A stretch of 15,016 nt of DNA from the NCBI GenBank assembly GCA_028751055.1, contig JAQZDD010000006.1:1-15016 (forward strand). The letters are read 5' to 3'. The position numbers and the translations under genes are program-made. Position 1 is the stretch's first letter, and each line of letters opens with the position of its first letter. This document shows positions 5,939 through 12,956 of the stretch, piece after piece. The DNA comes from Euryarchaeota archaeon Ods04 (GTDB lineage Archaea > Halobacteriota > Halobacteria > Halobacteriales > Halorutilaceae). The notes under the pieces are model-generated. The model saw nothing but the letters and a program-made list of their open reading frames with translations. It ran no database searches and was not told the DNA's origin.

Positions 5939-6064
5939 CTTAAACACATCCCCGTCTGACGCGCGCCGTAACATCGCTCTGTACGGCGAATATCTTGACA
6001 GTACCGTGCCCGAGCCACGGCTAGCCCAAGATTATAAATAATATGGGTGCTTAGCATCAGGCGC
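5939..6064 (+). promoter_or_regulatory. Promoter region of the 6065-6414 unit, with TATA box at 6031-6041
   Basis: The sequence attataaataa (6031-6041) is the best TATA box in the window. It is centred about 28 bases before the ATG at 6065, predicting a leaderless mRNA that starts there. Upstream lie two inverted repeats: CGCCGT (5964-5969) with ACGGCG (5983-5988), and CCGTG/CACGG at about 6005-6021. Confidence 0.6.
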
Positions 6065-6214
6065 ATGCCGACAGAAAGGGGGCATCTTAGAGTTAGCGGC
6101 GTACCGACCAACGACGGGGTGACTGCTGGTAGGCGTGGCATAGTAGGGGACAAAATAAAGACGCGGAAGACGCGATACGCTCCGAACATCATCGGGGAGC
6201 GGAGTGGTTGGTGA
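6065..6214 (+). CDS. Basic 49-residue ORF (microprotein or translated leader)
   Basis: This is a short open frame starting at an ATG placed at leaderless distance from a strong TATA box. It ends in a TGA that shares its A with the ATG of the next gene (TGATG). The product starts M-P-T-E-R-G-H-L and has a basic stretch, K-I-K-T-R-K-T-R-Y-A-P-N-I-I-G, unusual beside the acidic proteins around it; there are ten Arg/Lys-rich positions in 49 residues. Third-codon G+C looks lower than in neighbouring genes. A hairpin (CGCTCC/GGAGCG, 6178-6201) sits in its last codons. It may be a nucleic-acid-binding microprotein, a leader peptide controlling the next gene, or a structured leader RNA that is open by chance. 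I recognise no family. Confidence 0.5.
   Translation: MPTERGHLRVSGVPTNDGVTAGRRGIVGDKIKTRKTRYAPNIIGERSGW
6178..6201 (+). promoter_or_regulatory. Hairpin 12 bases before the second cistron
   Basis: CGCTCC (6178-6183) pairs with GGAGCG (6196-6201), and the next GA/TC can pair with a GG bulge. In the mRNA this hairpin ends 12 bases before the ATG at 6214 and lies inside the 49-codon ORF, so translation of that ORF would open it. This is the geometry expected for coupling or attenuation; function is inferred. Confidence 0.35.
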
Positions 6215-6414
6215 TGCGTGTCGAGGACGTTTACCATAAGAACGCATCCGCGGGCGACTTCAACAAGTTCACCGTAGAGGTGGAGATTACGGTAGTCTCC
6301 GACTACATGGACGAGGAGAGAAAGCTCGTCGACGCGGCGCGTAGGATAGAGGAAGCTGTCGAGTCTGAGGTTAGCGAGATAGAGTCCGACTTCACGCCGG
6401 TCAAAGCCGACTGA
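6214..6414 (+). CDS. Small acidic protein of unknown function
   Basis: A 66-residue soluble protein: a charged start (M-R-V-E-D-V-Y-H-K-N), a strand T-V-E-V-E-I-T-V-V (20-28), and a long amphipathic helix from about residue 31 to 58 (D-E-E-R-K-L-V-D-A-A-R-R-I-E-E-A-V-E-S-E-V), ending in a short strand. The ATG overlaps the stop of the preceding ORF; in-frame TTG and GTG codons just upstream (6208, 6211) are less likely starts. Its codon usage matches the neighbours, so I believe it is real. It may depend on translation of the 49-codon ORF. I do not recognise the family. Confidence 0.72.
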   Translation: MRVEDVYHKNASAGDFNKFTVEVEITVVSDYMDEERKLVDAARRIEEAVESEVSEIESDFTPVKAD

Positions 6415-6467
6415 CGGCTTCCTTCTCGCGTAATAAGATACAAATAACTTCACGACGACGTACACGT

Positions 6468-7100
6468 ATGTCCAGACGTATAGGTCTATACGGCGTGGTG
6501 GCGGACTTCGTCCCGGGCGTCGTCTTCGTCGTCGTGCTCGGTGTCTTCGTCGGAGAGGCTACGGCGTTCGAACCGCCCGAACTGACGACGGCGGAGCTGG
6601 TTCTCGCGGTCGTCTTCGGCGGATATGTCGCTGGACGGTTCGTCCGTGCTCTCTCGGGTAGCTTGGAACGTGCCGTTGAGAGGATTTTCAAGCCCGAGTA
6701 CGACTACGCCGCGATATACGAGGCTGCGAAGGAGAGGAGCGTACCGGCTCCGCATATCGACGGCTCCGACGACGACCGGGTTGAGGGCTTCGCGCGCCGT
6801 CTCGCACACGAGGAGTCGGACGCGTACGCCCGGCAGAATTCGGTGTACAGGTACAGCCGCAACATACTCACGGTCACGGTCGTATACGGATTCGTCTTCG
6901 TAGTCGCGCCCTCAGTCTCCGAAGTCGGGAATATCTACGGATTCTCAGTCTTCTGGATAGGAGTTCTGCTCCTTCTCGTCTCCGTCTTTCTTCTGTACAG
7001 GACACGTGTTCTCTACCACCGGCGGAAGAGGGCTTTGGAGGACGGATTCTACATGGGGCTTCAAGGGATGGGCAGAAGCAGGCAGGACGCCGAAGAGTAG
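6468..7100 (+). CDS. Four-TM integral membrane protein of unknown function
   Basis: A 210-residue membrane protein with hydrophobic segments at about 10-29, 43-61, 132-148 and 158-177. Between the second and third is a 70-residue soluble loop with F-A-R-R-L-A-H-E-E-S-D-A-Y-A-R (108-122) and, just before the third segment, Y-R-Y-S-R-N-I-L. An E-S-x-A-Y ... S-R-N pattern before a third TM also occurs, as I recall, in bacterial membrane proteins of unknown function, so it may be more widespread than haloarchaea. The C-terminus is basic then acidic. The TATA-like box gatacaaata (6437-6446) is 27 bases before the ATG. It converges on the CPBP protease gene with 23 bases between stops. Confidence 0.75.
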   Translation: MSRRIGLYGVVADFVPGVVFVVVLGVFVGEATAFEPPELTTAELVLAVVFGGYVAGRFVRALSGSLERAVERIFKPEYDYAAIYEAAKERSVPAPHIDGSDDDRVEGFARRLAHEESDAYARQNSVYRYSRNILTVTVVYGFVFVVAPSVSEVGNIYGFSVFWIGVLLLLVSVFLLYRTRVLYHRRKRALEDGFYMGLQGMGRSRQDAEE

Positions 7101-7123
7101 CTATCCGAGTGCGTATCAGCCTC

Positions 7124-8092
7124 TTAGCTCCAAGGCGATAGCGGCGCGCCCGTTGTGACGGCTTCGTCGGCGACGTACCTGTCGTGTGCGACGCATGCGG
7201 CGACGGCTATGACAGCCGCTCCTATACCCGCGACACCGACTGGCAGGATGACGACGTTCCCCGCGCCGGAGAGATACAGCAGAGCGAAGCCCGCCGATGC
7301 GTTGAATGTTCCGTGAAAGAAGGTAGCGGCAAGGACGGAGCGGGCACGCACGGTCAGATACGTGAAGACGGGTGACGCAACGACGGTCCAGACGGTCATG
7401 ACCAAGATACCGAGGAAAGGAGCCTCGGGGAAGTTGTGTCCTTGGACGATGATAGGTGCGTGCCAGACTCCCCAGACGGCACCCGTGAACGCCGAAAGCT
7501 TCCAGAAGCCGAGCGGCGCGAGTTCGGTCAGCAGGAAGCCGCGCCAGCCGAGTTCCTCTCCGAGCGCGGCTACGGCGTTCACGGTCAGTCCAGCAATAAG
7601 AGCCTGAACGACGAAGACGACGAGGGGTGGCACGGGGAAGACTTCGAGACCGGCGAGCACCTCCTCTATCTCCTCCTCCGAAAGACCTGCCTCGGCAAGG
7701 AAGGCGGCGTAGTCGGTCGAAAAAGAGACGGAAGGATGCAGGGCAGCGACGCCGATAGAGACGGCGACGAGTCCGAGCGGCGCGACCCACGCGAACCCCA
7801 CCCAGCGGAGCCTTCCAAGCCGAAGACCGCAGCCTGCGCGCACCGACTCGCCGCGGCGTACGAGGACGAGGATAGCGGCGAAGGCGGGTGCCCACATGAA
7901 GAATACGACTAAGAGAACCGTGTTCACGGTCGTTCCGTAGTCGATGCCCGCGAGGTAGACGATAGCCGCGGCTGTCCACGAGATGAAGAAGGCGACCGCA
8001 AGGAACTCGGCGACCTTTGCGCGGTCAACATCCTTGGTCTCGGTGTCCGGTTTCGTATCCGTATCGGCGTCCGTATCCGTTCCGGTATCCAC
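7124..8092 (-). CDS. CPBP-family intramembrane glutamic protease (CAAX protease-like)
   Basis: A 322-residue polytopic membrane protein with about eight hydrophobic segments. The catalytic motifs are clear: E179-E-L-G-W-R184 (EExxxR), W-G-V-W-H211, and H260-G-T-F-N264. Those Glu, Arg, His and Asn residues define the Rce1/CPBP (Abi) family, membrane proteases whose bacterial and archaeal members have varied or unknown substrates. The N-terminus (1-20) is a low-complexity Asp/Thr repeat encoded by tandem gata-cg-like words. The start is a GTG; the TATA-like box (minus strand of 8114-8123) is 27 bases upstream, supporting it and a leaderless mRNA. The gene stands alone, with no bacteriocin or prenylation partner visible. 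Confidence 0.92.
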   Translation of the reverse strand: MDTGTDTDADTDTKPDTETKDVDRAKVAEFLAVAFFISWTAAAIVYLAGIDYGTTVNTVLLVVFFMWAPAFAAILVLVRRGESVRAGCGLRLGRLRWVGFAWVAPLGLVAVSIGVAALHPSVSFSTDYAAFLAEAGLSEEEIEEVLAGLEVFPVPPLVVFVVQALIAGLTVNAVAALGEELGWRGFLLTELAPLGFWKLSAFTGAVWGVWHAPIIVQGHNFPEAPFLGILVMTVWTVVASPVFTYLTVRARSVLAATFFHGTFNASAGFALLYLSGAGNVVILPVGVAGIGAAVIAVAACVAHDRYVADEAVTTGAPLSPWS

Positions 8093-8153
8093 GTCAGTCC
8101 TGTGGAACGGGGTGCGTATATTTCTGTTGCTGGCTAACTCGGACGAAAGGATT

Positions 8154-8175
8154 CGTGGCTGTGGCTACAGCCACG
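8154..8175. repeat. Perfect 9-bp hairpin between the cold-shock and CPBP genes
   Basis: CGTGGCTGT (8154-8162) and ACAGCCACG (8167-8175) are exact reverse complements around a GGCT loop. On the minus strand it lies downstream of the cold-shock gene, after a T5 run (gctgttttt, complement of about 8196-8204), and upstream of the CPBP promoter. It may mark the 3' end of the cold-shock mRNA or be a protein-binding site. Confidence 0.5.
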
Positions 8176-8226
8176 GCTGTCGTGCGGTATCTCCGGAAAA
8201 ACAGCCCTTCTCAGGGTCGTTCTATC

Positions 8227-8427
8227 TTATAGACGCTCTACGTTCTTCGCTCGGGGACCCTTGTCAGCCTCCTCTACGTCGAAGCGAACCTCCTCGCCTT
8301 CTTCGAGGTCGGGTCCGCCCACGTCCTCCATGTGGAAGAAAACGTCTTCCGCGTCGTCGTCGTCGTTGCGCTCGATGAATCCGTAGCCCTTCCTGTCGTG
8401 GAAGAAGCCAATCGTTCCTTCTACCAT
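8227..8427 (-). CDS. cspA: Cold-shock domain protein
   Basis: A 66-residue CspA-type single-stranded RNA/DNA-binding protein. RNP-1 is K13-G-Y-G-F-I18 and RNP-2 is D28-V-F-F-H32, with an acidic insert (N-D-D-D-D-A-E) between them and a typical end G-P-R-A-K-N-V. It is about the usual length of bacterial and haloarchaeal Csp proteins. The frame is open 22 codons further upstream, but M-V-E-G-T-I-G-F-F is the standard family start and a TATA-like box (minus strand of 8451-8462) lies 29 bases before it. Such proteins act as RNA chaperones; whether this one responds to cold cannot be told from sequence. Confidence 0.95.
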   Translation of the reverse strand: MVEGTIGFFHDRKGYGFIERNDDDDAEDVFFHMEDVGGPDLEEGEEVRFDVEEADKGPRAKNVERL

Positions 8428-8489
8428 CTGCAGTCTACCTTTTCCGCCAGTACGTAAATTCCTTGTGTTATTGCATTCGGTGCGCATCC

Positions 8490-9329
8490 TCACCTGTAGC
8501 TACCTGCTTCCTCGGAGTACGCCCCTTCGGCTGCTGTCCAGCCGTCGTGTTCGCCGACGAGCGTCGACCGTACGTGGTCGGAGTACCAGTTCGAGTTCCA
8601 TCCGCCTATCCACCAGCTGTTGGAGCCTTCGAGTCTAGCCGACAACGAGACGTGTGTGTCAGGAGACGCTTCGTAGTCGGCGTAGACGTAGCTCGCGTAC
8701 ACGTAGCATCTCTCGCCGGTGATGAACGGGACTTCGTGACGGACAGCGGAGCAGTCGACCTCCGAGACGTTGTCCTTGGGTGAGAGCATAGGCTCGTTTC
8801 CGAGAGGGCTACGTGTGTCGATGCTTCCGTCCGACTCGACACCCGCTATCCGTGTGTACCGCGTCGGATGACGTACCACGTCGAAGTTCGTCATGTCGTC
8901 GGGTATCTCGTCTTCGTCCACCTCGCGTACCCGTGTGAGGCGTCCATCGTCGTCGAACTCGCGTAGTATTATACGCTCCCTGCCCTCTATCTGCTCGGCT
9001 CGGATTTCGAGCATGAGACCGCGCTCGGTCGGCACGAGGCTGTACTCCCACGGCGAGGCGTCTTCGGCGTCGGTGTCCTCGTACACGTCGCGCTCGACGA
9101 ACAGGTCGCCTATCTCCGATTCGCCGTTCTCGACGGGAACAGGGACGTAGAGCGTTGCGTTCTGTAACGTCCCGTTCGCCTCCATGTTGAGTTCGTACTC
9201 GTAGCTGTGCGTCAGACTGTCCTCGTACACCATCGACGCCCAGAGCCAGACGCCGCCCGCCACAAGGACGACGACTACGGCGACAGCCACGAAGGCGACC
9301 GCAGCCTGTTTCATACGTCCATCTTTCAT
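8490..9329 (-). CDS. Membrane-anchored extracytoplasmic protein of unknown function
   Basis: A 279-residue protein with one N-terminal hydrophobic segment (about 8-32) after a basic start, then an acidic domain that is probably outside the cell. That domain is predicted beta-rich, has three N-glycosylation sequons (N52-G-T, N57-A-T, N187-V-S), two cysteines (C193, C208) that may form a disulfide, and aromatic clusters near the C-terminus (S-W-W-I-G-G-W-N-S-N-W-Y). The N-terminus may be an uncleaved anchor; I see no lipobox. The ATG at 9329 has a TATA-like box (minus strand of 9352-9361) 28 bases upstream; Met6 is an alternative start. It is divergent from the HemG-like gene. I do not recognise the family. 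Confidence 0.75.
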   Translation of the reverse strand: MKDGRMKQAAVAFVAVAVVVVLVAGGVWLWASMVYEDSLTHSYEYELNMEANGTLQNATLYVPVPVENGESEIGDLFVERDVYEDTDAEDASPWEYSLVPTERGLMLEIRAEQIEGRERIILREFDDDGRLTRVREVDEDEIPDDMTNFDVVRHPTRYTRIAGVESDGSIDTRSPLGNEPMLSPKDNVSEVDCSAVRHEVPFITGERCYVYASYVYADYEASPDTHVSLSARLEGSNSWWIGGWNSNWYSDHVRSTLVGEHDGWTAAEGAYSEEAGSYR

Positions 9330-9409
9330 GAGCAGAACTATCGAACTCGACGGCTATACGTCTTCTGCGAAGCTAACCTTTTACGTCTACGGTGCGTTAC
9401 TCTCTCCGC
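9330..9409. promoter_or_regulatory. Divergent promoter with two TATA-like boxes
   Basis: The box ctatacg (9354-9360, minus strand) serves the 8490-9329 gene and ccttttacg (9378-9386, plus strand) serves the HemG-like gene, each about 28 bases from its ATG. The boxes are only about 25 bases apart, so the two promoters may compete. No operator-like palindrome is seen. Confidence 0.5.
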
Positions 9410-9964
9410 ATGGCATCGTTTCTCGTACTGTACGGCACAGGCGAAGGACAGACATCGAAGGTTGCGGAGAAAGTCGTCGACACGTTCACAAGACGTGGTC
9501 ATGCCGCCGAGGCAGTCGATGTCGAGTCGTCCTCGAACATAGCCGTCGATGTCTTCGACGCCGTCGTTGTCGGCTCGTCGGTGCATTACGGCAAGCACAA
9601 CAAAGCTGTGCGCGAGTTCGTCAACGAAAACGCGGAGGCTCTGAAAGCCCTTCCGACAGCCTTCTTCCAGCTCTCGCTCTCGGCGGCTGTCGAGGACGAG
9701 AAGAGACGTGCGGATACGGCTGACTACATAGACGGCTTCCTTGAAGACACAGGCTGGAAGCCCGACCGTATCGGCGTCTTCGGCGGCGCGCTCCGTTACT
9801 CGAAGTACGGCTTCCTAAAACGCCTCGTCATGAAACGTATAGCGAAGGGCGCGACGGGTGACACCGACACTTCGCGTGACTACGAGTACACCGACTGGGA
9901 CGAGGTTGAGGCTTTCGCCAACGACTTCGCTGCCTTTGTTGAAGGACGCCTCCACGGTGTGTAG
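9410..9964 (+). CDS. HemG-like flavodoxin-domain protein
   Basis: A 184-residue flavodoxin-fold protein. The FMN phosphate loop is T10-G-E-G-Q-T-S-K17 after the first strand. The G-A-L-R-Y-S-K-Y-G-F-L-K-R-L-V-M-K stretch (127-142) and the following G-D-T-D-T-S-R-D-Y-E-Y-T-D-W (150-163) match the long-chain insertion and C-terminus typical of HemG (menaquinone-dependent protoporphyrinogen IX dehydrogenase), and length agrees. Haloarchaea are understood to make heme by the siroheme-dependent route, where that reaction is not needed, so a general flavodoxin or quinone-linked redox role is more likely; this is inference. The ATG at 9410, not the one at 9392, fits the TATA box at 9378-9386. Confidence 0.88.
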   Translation: MASFLVLYGTGEGQTSKVAEKVVDTFTRRGHAAEAVDVESSSNIAVDVFDAVVVGSSVHYGKHNKAVREFVNENAEALKALPTAFFQLSLSAAVEDEKRRADTADYIDGFLEDTGWKPDRIGVFGGALRYSKYGFLKRLVMKRIAKGATGDTDTSRDYEYTDWDEVEAFANDFAAFVEGRLHGV

Positions 9965-10001
9965 CGGAGACGGCGAAGGTATCTGACGGATACACCGGCA
10001 G

Positions 10002-10010
10002 GCGTATACT
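10002..10010 (+). promoter_or_regulatory. TATA-like box upstream of the 29-codon ORF
   Basis: The sequence gcgtatact is centred 26 bases before the ATG at 10032, and no comparable A/T-rich box lies at that distance from any in-frame ATG of the epimerase. It predicts an mRNA whose first codon is the short ORF's ATG. Confidence 0.5.
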
Positions 10011-10031
10011 CAGGGGCGGCGTACTTGGTTC

Positions 10032-10121
10032 ATGCAAGCGGCAGAATCCTCTACAGGAACTCGACCGTCGGCGGTGACGGACGCACTTCTGGATGAAGCG
10101 GAAAGGAGAGATGGCGGTTAA
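10032..10121 (+). CDS. 29-codon leaderless upstream ORF
   Basis: The ATG at 10032 is at leaderless distance from a TATA-like box, and the frame ends with TAA at 10119-10121, one base before the epimerase ATG (TAAgATG). The product starts M-Q-A-A-E-S-S-T-G-T and ends D-A-L-L-D-E-A-E-R-R-D-G-G, probably one short acidic helix. It could be a leader peptide through which ribosomes reach the epimerase start by reinitiation, or a functional microprotein. Its 3' part overlaps, in another frame, the longer reading of the epimerase that would begin at 10093. Coding potential is hard to judge at this length. Confidence 0.42.
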   Translation: MQAAESSTGTRPSAVTDALLDEAERRDGG

Positions 10122-10122
10122 G

Positions 10123-11043
10123 ATGCGTAACGGACGCGTACTCGTAACCGGCGGCGCGGGCTTCATCGGCTCCAATCTCTCAAACTACCTCTCCGAAAAA
10201 AACGAAGTCGTAGCCGTCGACAGCCGTTATCTTGGAACGCCCGACAACCTCGATGGCACCGTCGAGTTCGTGGAGGCGGACGTGTTGGACGGCGACCTTC
10301 CGACCGAGGGCGTCGACGTAGTCTTTCATCTTGCGGCTCTTTCGTCTTATGCGATGCACGAGGAAGATTCGAGGCAGGGAGCACGCGTCAACGTCGAGGG
10401 CTTCGTCAACGTCGTTGAGCAAGCACGGCGCGACGGATGCGAGACGTTCGTCTACGCGTCGACATCGTCGGTCTACGGAAGCAGGAAGGAGCCGACAGCC
10501 GAGGACATGCCCGTCGTCGCGCGGACGGGGTACGAGGCTTCTAAGCTATCGCGTGAAAGGTACGCCGAGTTCTTCTCGAACCGCCACGGTGTAACCGCGG
10601 CGGGGATGCGTCTCTTCTCGGTATACGGTGGCTACGCGAGCGCGGAGTCCCACAAGGGCAGGTACGCGAACGTCGTCGCACAGTTCGCCGACGAAATCGC
10701 TCGGGGGCGTGCACCTGTTCTCTACGGCGACGGCGGACAGACACGCGACTTCGTGCACGTATCGGACGTTGTGCGCGCGTTCGTGCTCGCGGCGGAGAAC
10801 CGGCTGGACGGCGTCTACAACGTCGGCACGGGTGTAGGTCACTCGTTCAACGATGTCGTCGACAAGATAACGGCGGAGATAGGTGTCGACGTTACGCCGG
10901 AGTACGTCGACAACCCGATTCCTGCCGGGGTCTACGTCCACGACACGCTCGCTGATTATGCGAAGATGAAAGAAGCAACCGGCTGGGAGCCGACGGTAGG
11001 CTTCGACGAGGGTGTCCGGAAGGTCTGTTCAGGCTACGTATGA
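10123..11043 (+). CDS. NAD-dependent sugar-nucleotide epimerase/dehydratase (extended SDR)
   Basis: A 306-residue extended short-chain dehydrogenase of the UDP-glucose 4-epimerase (GalE/WbpP-like) group. The Rossmann NAD site is G10-G-A-G-F-I-G16, followed by D33 for the ribose, the F-H-L-A-A segment at 68-72, the S-T-S-S-V-Y-G active-site serine region (113-119), and the catalytic Y137-E-A-S-K141. The C-terminal half has the usual L-Y-G-D-G-G-Q-T-R-D-F-V-H-V-S-D-V motif. It probably makes a sugar nucleotide for surface polysaccharide or glycoprotein; exact substrate unknown. I chose the ATG at 10123 because it gives the family's short N-terminus and follows the upstream ORF by one base; ATGs at 10093 and 10114 are alternatives. 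The last 10 bases overlap the convergent glycosyltransferase gene. Confidence 0.88.
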   Translation: MRNGRVLVTGGAGFIGSNLSNYLSEKNEVVAVDSRYLGTPDNLDGTVEFVEADVLDGDLPTEGVDVVFHLAALSSYAMHEEDSRQGARVNVEGFVNVVEQARRDGCETFVYASTSSVYGSRKEPTAEDMPVVARTGYEASKLSRERYAEFFSNRHGVTAAGMRLFSVYGGYASAESHKGRYANVVAQFADEIARGRAPVLYGDGGQTRDFVHVSDVVRAFVLAAENRLDGVYNVGTGVGHSFNDVVDKITAEIGVDVTPEYVDNPIPAGVYVHDTLADYAKMKEATGWEPTVGFDEGVRKVCSGYV

Positions 11044-12956
11044 GTCTCCTCGTCTGAGTCTGCCTGTACGACGGTCGCTGTGCTGTCATCCTCGTACTCT
11101 GCCCCGCCTGAGACGGTGCTGTCTCCTCCCTCTTCTGTCGTCTCGACCGTCTCGACTGCCACAGCATCTGCACCCCCACCTGCACCCGCGTCCGTATTCA
11201 TACTGATACCTGCTACGGTCTTGACACGTCCGACGTTCTCGCGTGTCATCTTTTCGTTACTGAGGTACGATGGAGCGACGGCGACCGACGTGCCGTCGTC
11301 TAACAGACTCCACGTCCATCTCTCATCCCCGTTTCCGTCGACTTTGCTGTCACGCAAAACCTCGAAGACGGCATCCGAGCCGACCGCTACGGGGAGCGTG
11401 TCGTTGAACGTCTCTGCGTCGGCTTTCGCATCCAGTTCGTTCTCGAAGACGGTGCACGCCTGCACGACCGTCTCGGTACCTTCGTCAAGCCTCCATGTCC
11501 AGCAGGGTTCGTCGCCAATGTCTTTCTCGTACACGACGAGACGAAGACCTACCGCCGACATCGTCGACTCGACGGCTGTCAGGTCTTCGTCGACAATATG
11601 TCTCCCGACGTGCTCCGTCTTCTCCCATCTTATGCTGTCCGAGGCTAACTGTATGAATGCACGTACGTCTGAGCCCCAGATTATGCCCCAGTATAGCGGC
11701 AAGCCCACGAAGTTGTACGCCGTCCTGCGTGCGCGTCTGAGACCGCGCGCGTCGGTGAACGACAGGTAGCCGTACGCCTGCAGAGCCATGTGCTGTACGA
11801 CCATGGCGAGACCGAGTATCAGGACGCCTGCGACGACTGGTGACGCCAAGAAGCCTACGAGGTTCGCGTAGATGGCTATCAGGATGACGCCGACGATGTT
11901 TATCGGTCCGAGGTGGGGCACAGCGGACTGTGTGTAGACATGTACCTTCTTTCTGACACCTTTCGGCGGGTACCGGAGCCTCTGTATCAGCGTGAACAGC
12001 TTGCCCTTTTGCCACCGTGTGCGCTGTCTTACCCAGCCGTTGATGCCTACAGGCGACTCCTCTCTGGTTACCGCTTCGACCATAGCCATGCTCTTCCCAG
12101 TCTCCCAGAGGAGTATGCCGAGTTCAAAGTCCTCGGTCACGTTGCGCGGGTCCCACGGTGCCGTGCCTTCGTAGCCCGAGCTTTCGAGAGCGTCACGTTC
12201 CGTCTCCACCCACGGCGAGCCAAAACGTTCGAGGCGTAAGTCTGACGCCTCTTCGAGCACCTCGCGCCACGCGAAGTTGGTCGTGCCGCCAAGCGGCACG
12301 GGGTAGCGTACGCGGAAGAAGCTCGGTATTATCGTGCCGTACCAGAAGCCGTACTCGCCCCTGAACAGCGTGTTGAGCAGCCCGTCATCCTCGTTCTGCA
12401 TGTCGAGGCGTCCCTGAACGTAGTCGTGCTCCCCTTCGACGAGAGCGCGTGCGACCTGTCTGAACAGGCTGTCAGCGACTATGTCCTCTGCGTCTATGAC
12501 GCCCACAACGTCGCCGTCAGTGACCTCGAACGCGTAGTTTAGTGCCCTCGGCTTGTTCCTCTTGCCGGGATAGGACGGCGGCACGGCTATCTCCTTGAAG
12601 TCGTAGATACGGCGCAGACGCGATATCTCGTCGCGCGTCACCCTGTCGAAAGGCTCGACGACGATGCTCACGTTGAGCTTGTCGTCGGGGTAGTCGGCTT
12701 CCCTGAGCGCGCGTACTGCGTGTCCTAATGTCTCGTATTCATCGTACGCCGGAACCAGAACGTCTATACTCGGTAGCTCTTCGTCGGGCAGATCTGTGCC
12801 CTCTCCATAGACGCGCGGGTTAGCTGACCTCCCGATTAGACGTGCGAACGCCTTCCTGTAGACGGGCGAGAACGTGTACACGTTCATATATAGCCAGACC
12901 GCGCCGAAGACGAGCGCGACGACCGACATCGTGGCTGTGCTTATGCCTACGGGCAT
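11034..12956 (-). CDS. Membrane GT2 glycosyltransferase with tandem YegP/DUF1508-like C-terminal modules
   Basis: A 640-residue protein of the processive GT2 type (hyaluronan/cellulose synthase-like). One N-terminal TM (about 8-28) precedes the GT-A domain: V-L-V-P-A-Y-D-E (66-73), the D155-A-E-D DxD-type motif, T-E275-D276 as catalytic-base region, and Q311-R-T-R-W315 as the acceptor motif. Two or three TMs follow (about 350-370, 374-393, 413-429). Then come two related modules of about 55 residues (472-523 and 527-585), each with W-T-W-x-L and a strand-turn-strand pattern like the YegP/DUF1508 fold, and an acidic Thr/Gly-rich tail. Such enzymes build polysaccharide on the inner face and may export it. 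The start overlaps the upstream stop (TGATG), so it is co-translated with the 12956-13636 gene. The substrate is unknown; the module assignment is by pattern. Confidence 0.88.
   Translation of the reverse strand: MPVGISTATMSVVALVFGAVWLYMNVYTFSPVYRKAFARLIGRSANPRVYGEGTDLPDEELPSIDVLVPAYDEYETLGHAVRALREADYPDDKLNVSIVVEPFDRVTRDEISRLRRIYDFKEIAVPPSYPGKRNKPRALNYAFEVTDGDVVGVIDAEDIVADSLFRQVARALVEGEHDYVQGRLDMQNEDDGLLNTLFRGEYGFWYGTIIPSFFRVRYPVPLGGTTNFAWREVLEEASDLRLERFGSPWVETERDALESSGYEGTAPWDPRNVTEDFELGILLWETGKSMAMVEAVTREESPVGINGWVRQRTRWQKGKLFTLIQRLRYPPKGVRKKVHVYTQSAVPHLGPINIVGVILIAIYANLVGFLASPVVAGVLILGLAMVVQHMALQAYGYLSFTDARGLRRARRTAYNFVGLPLYWGIIWGSDVRAFIQLASDSIRWEKTEHVGRHIVDEDLTAVESTMSAVGLRLVVYEKDIGDEPCWTWRLDEGTETVVQACTVFENELDAKADAETFNDTLPVAVGSDAVFEVLRDSKVDGNGDERWTWSLLDDGTSVAVAPSYLSNEKMTRENVGRVKTVAGISMNTDAGAGGGADAVAVETVETTEEGGDSTVSGGAEYEDDSTATVVQADSDEETHT

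Noticed and set aside
5513..5974. 153-codon minus-strand frame
   Set aside because: Antisense to the two-TM miniprotein; its Thr/Ser/Ile-rich composition is what complementing a hydrophobic plus-strand gene gives.
5935..6465. 176-codon minus-strand frame
   Set aside because: Covers the 66-codon gene and TATA box of the opposite strand; no promoter and no family resemblance. It stays possible only if the 6065-6414 unit is not coding.
7116..7979. 287-codon minus-strand frame overlapping CPBP in another frame
   Set aside because: Arg-rich out-of-frame shadow of the protease gene, which has all catalytic motifs.
8428..8493. 22-codon extension of the cold-shock protein
   Set aside because: Family members begin at M-x-x-G-x-I/V; the extension covers the TATA box.
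11080..11769. 229-codon plus-strand Ser/Thr-rich frame
   Set aside because: Antisense to the synthase C-terminus; looks like a secreted Ser/Thr protein only because it complements acidic codons.
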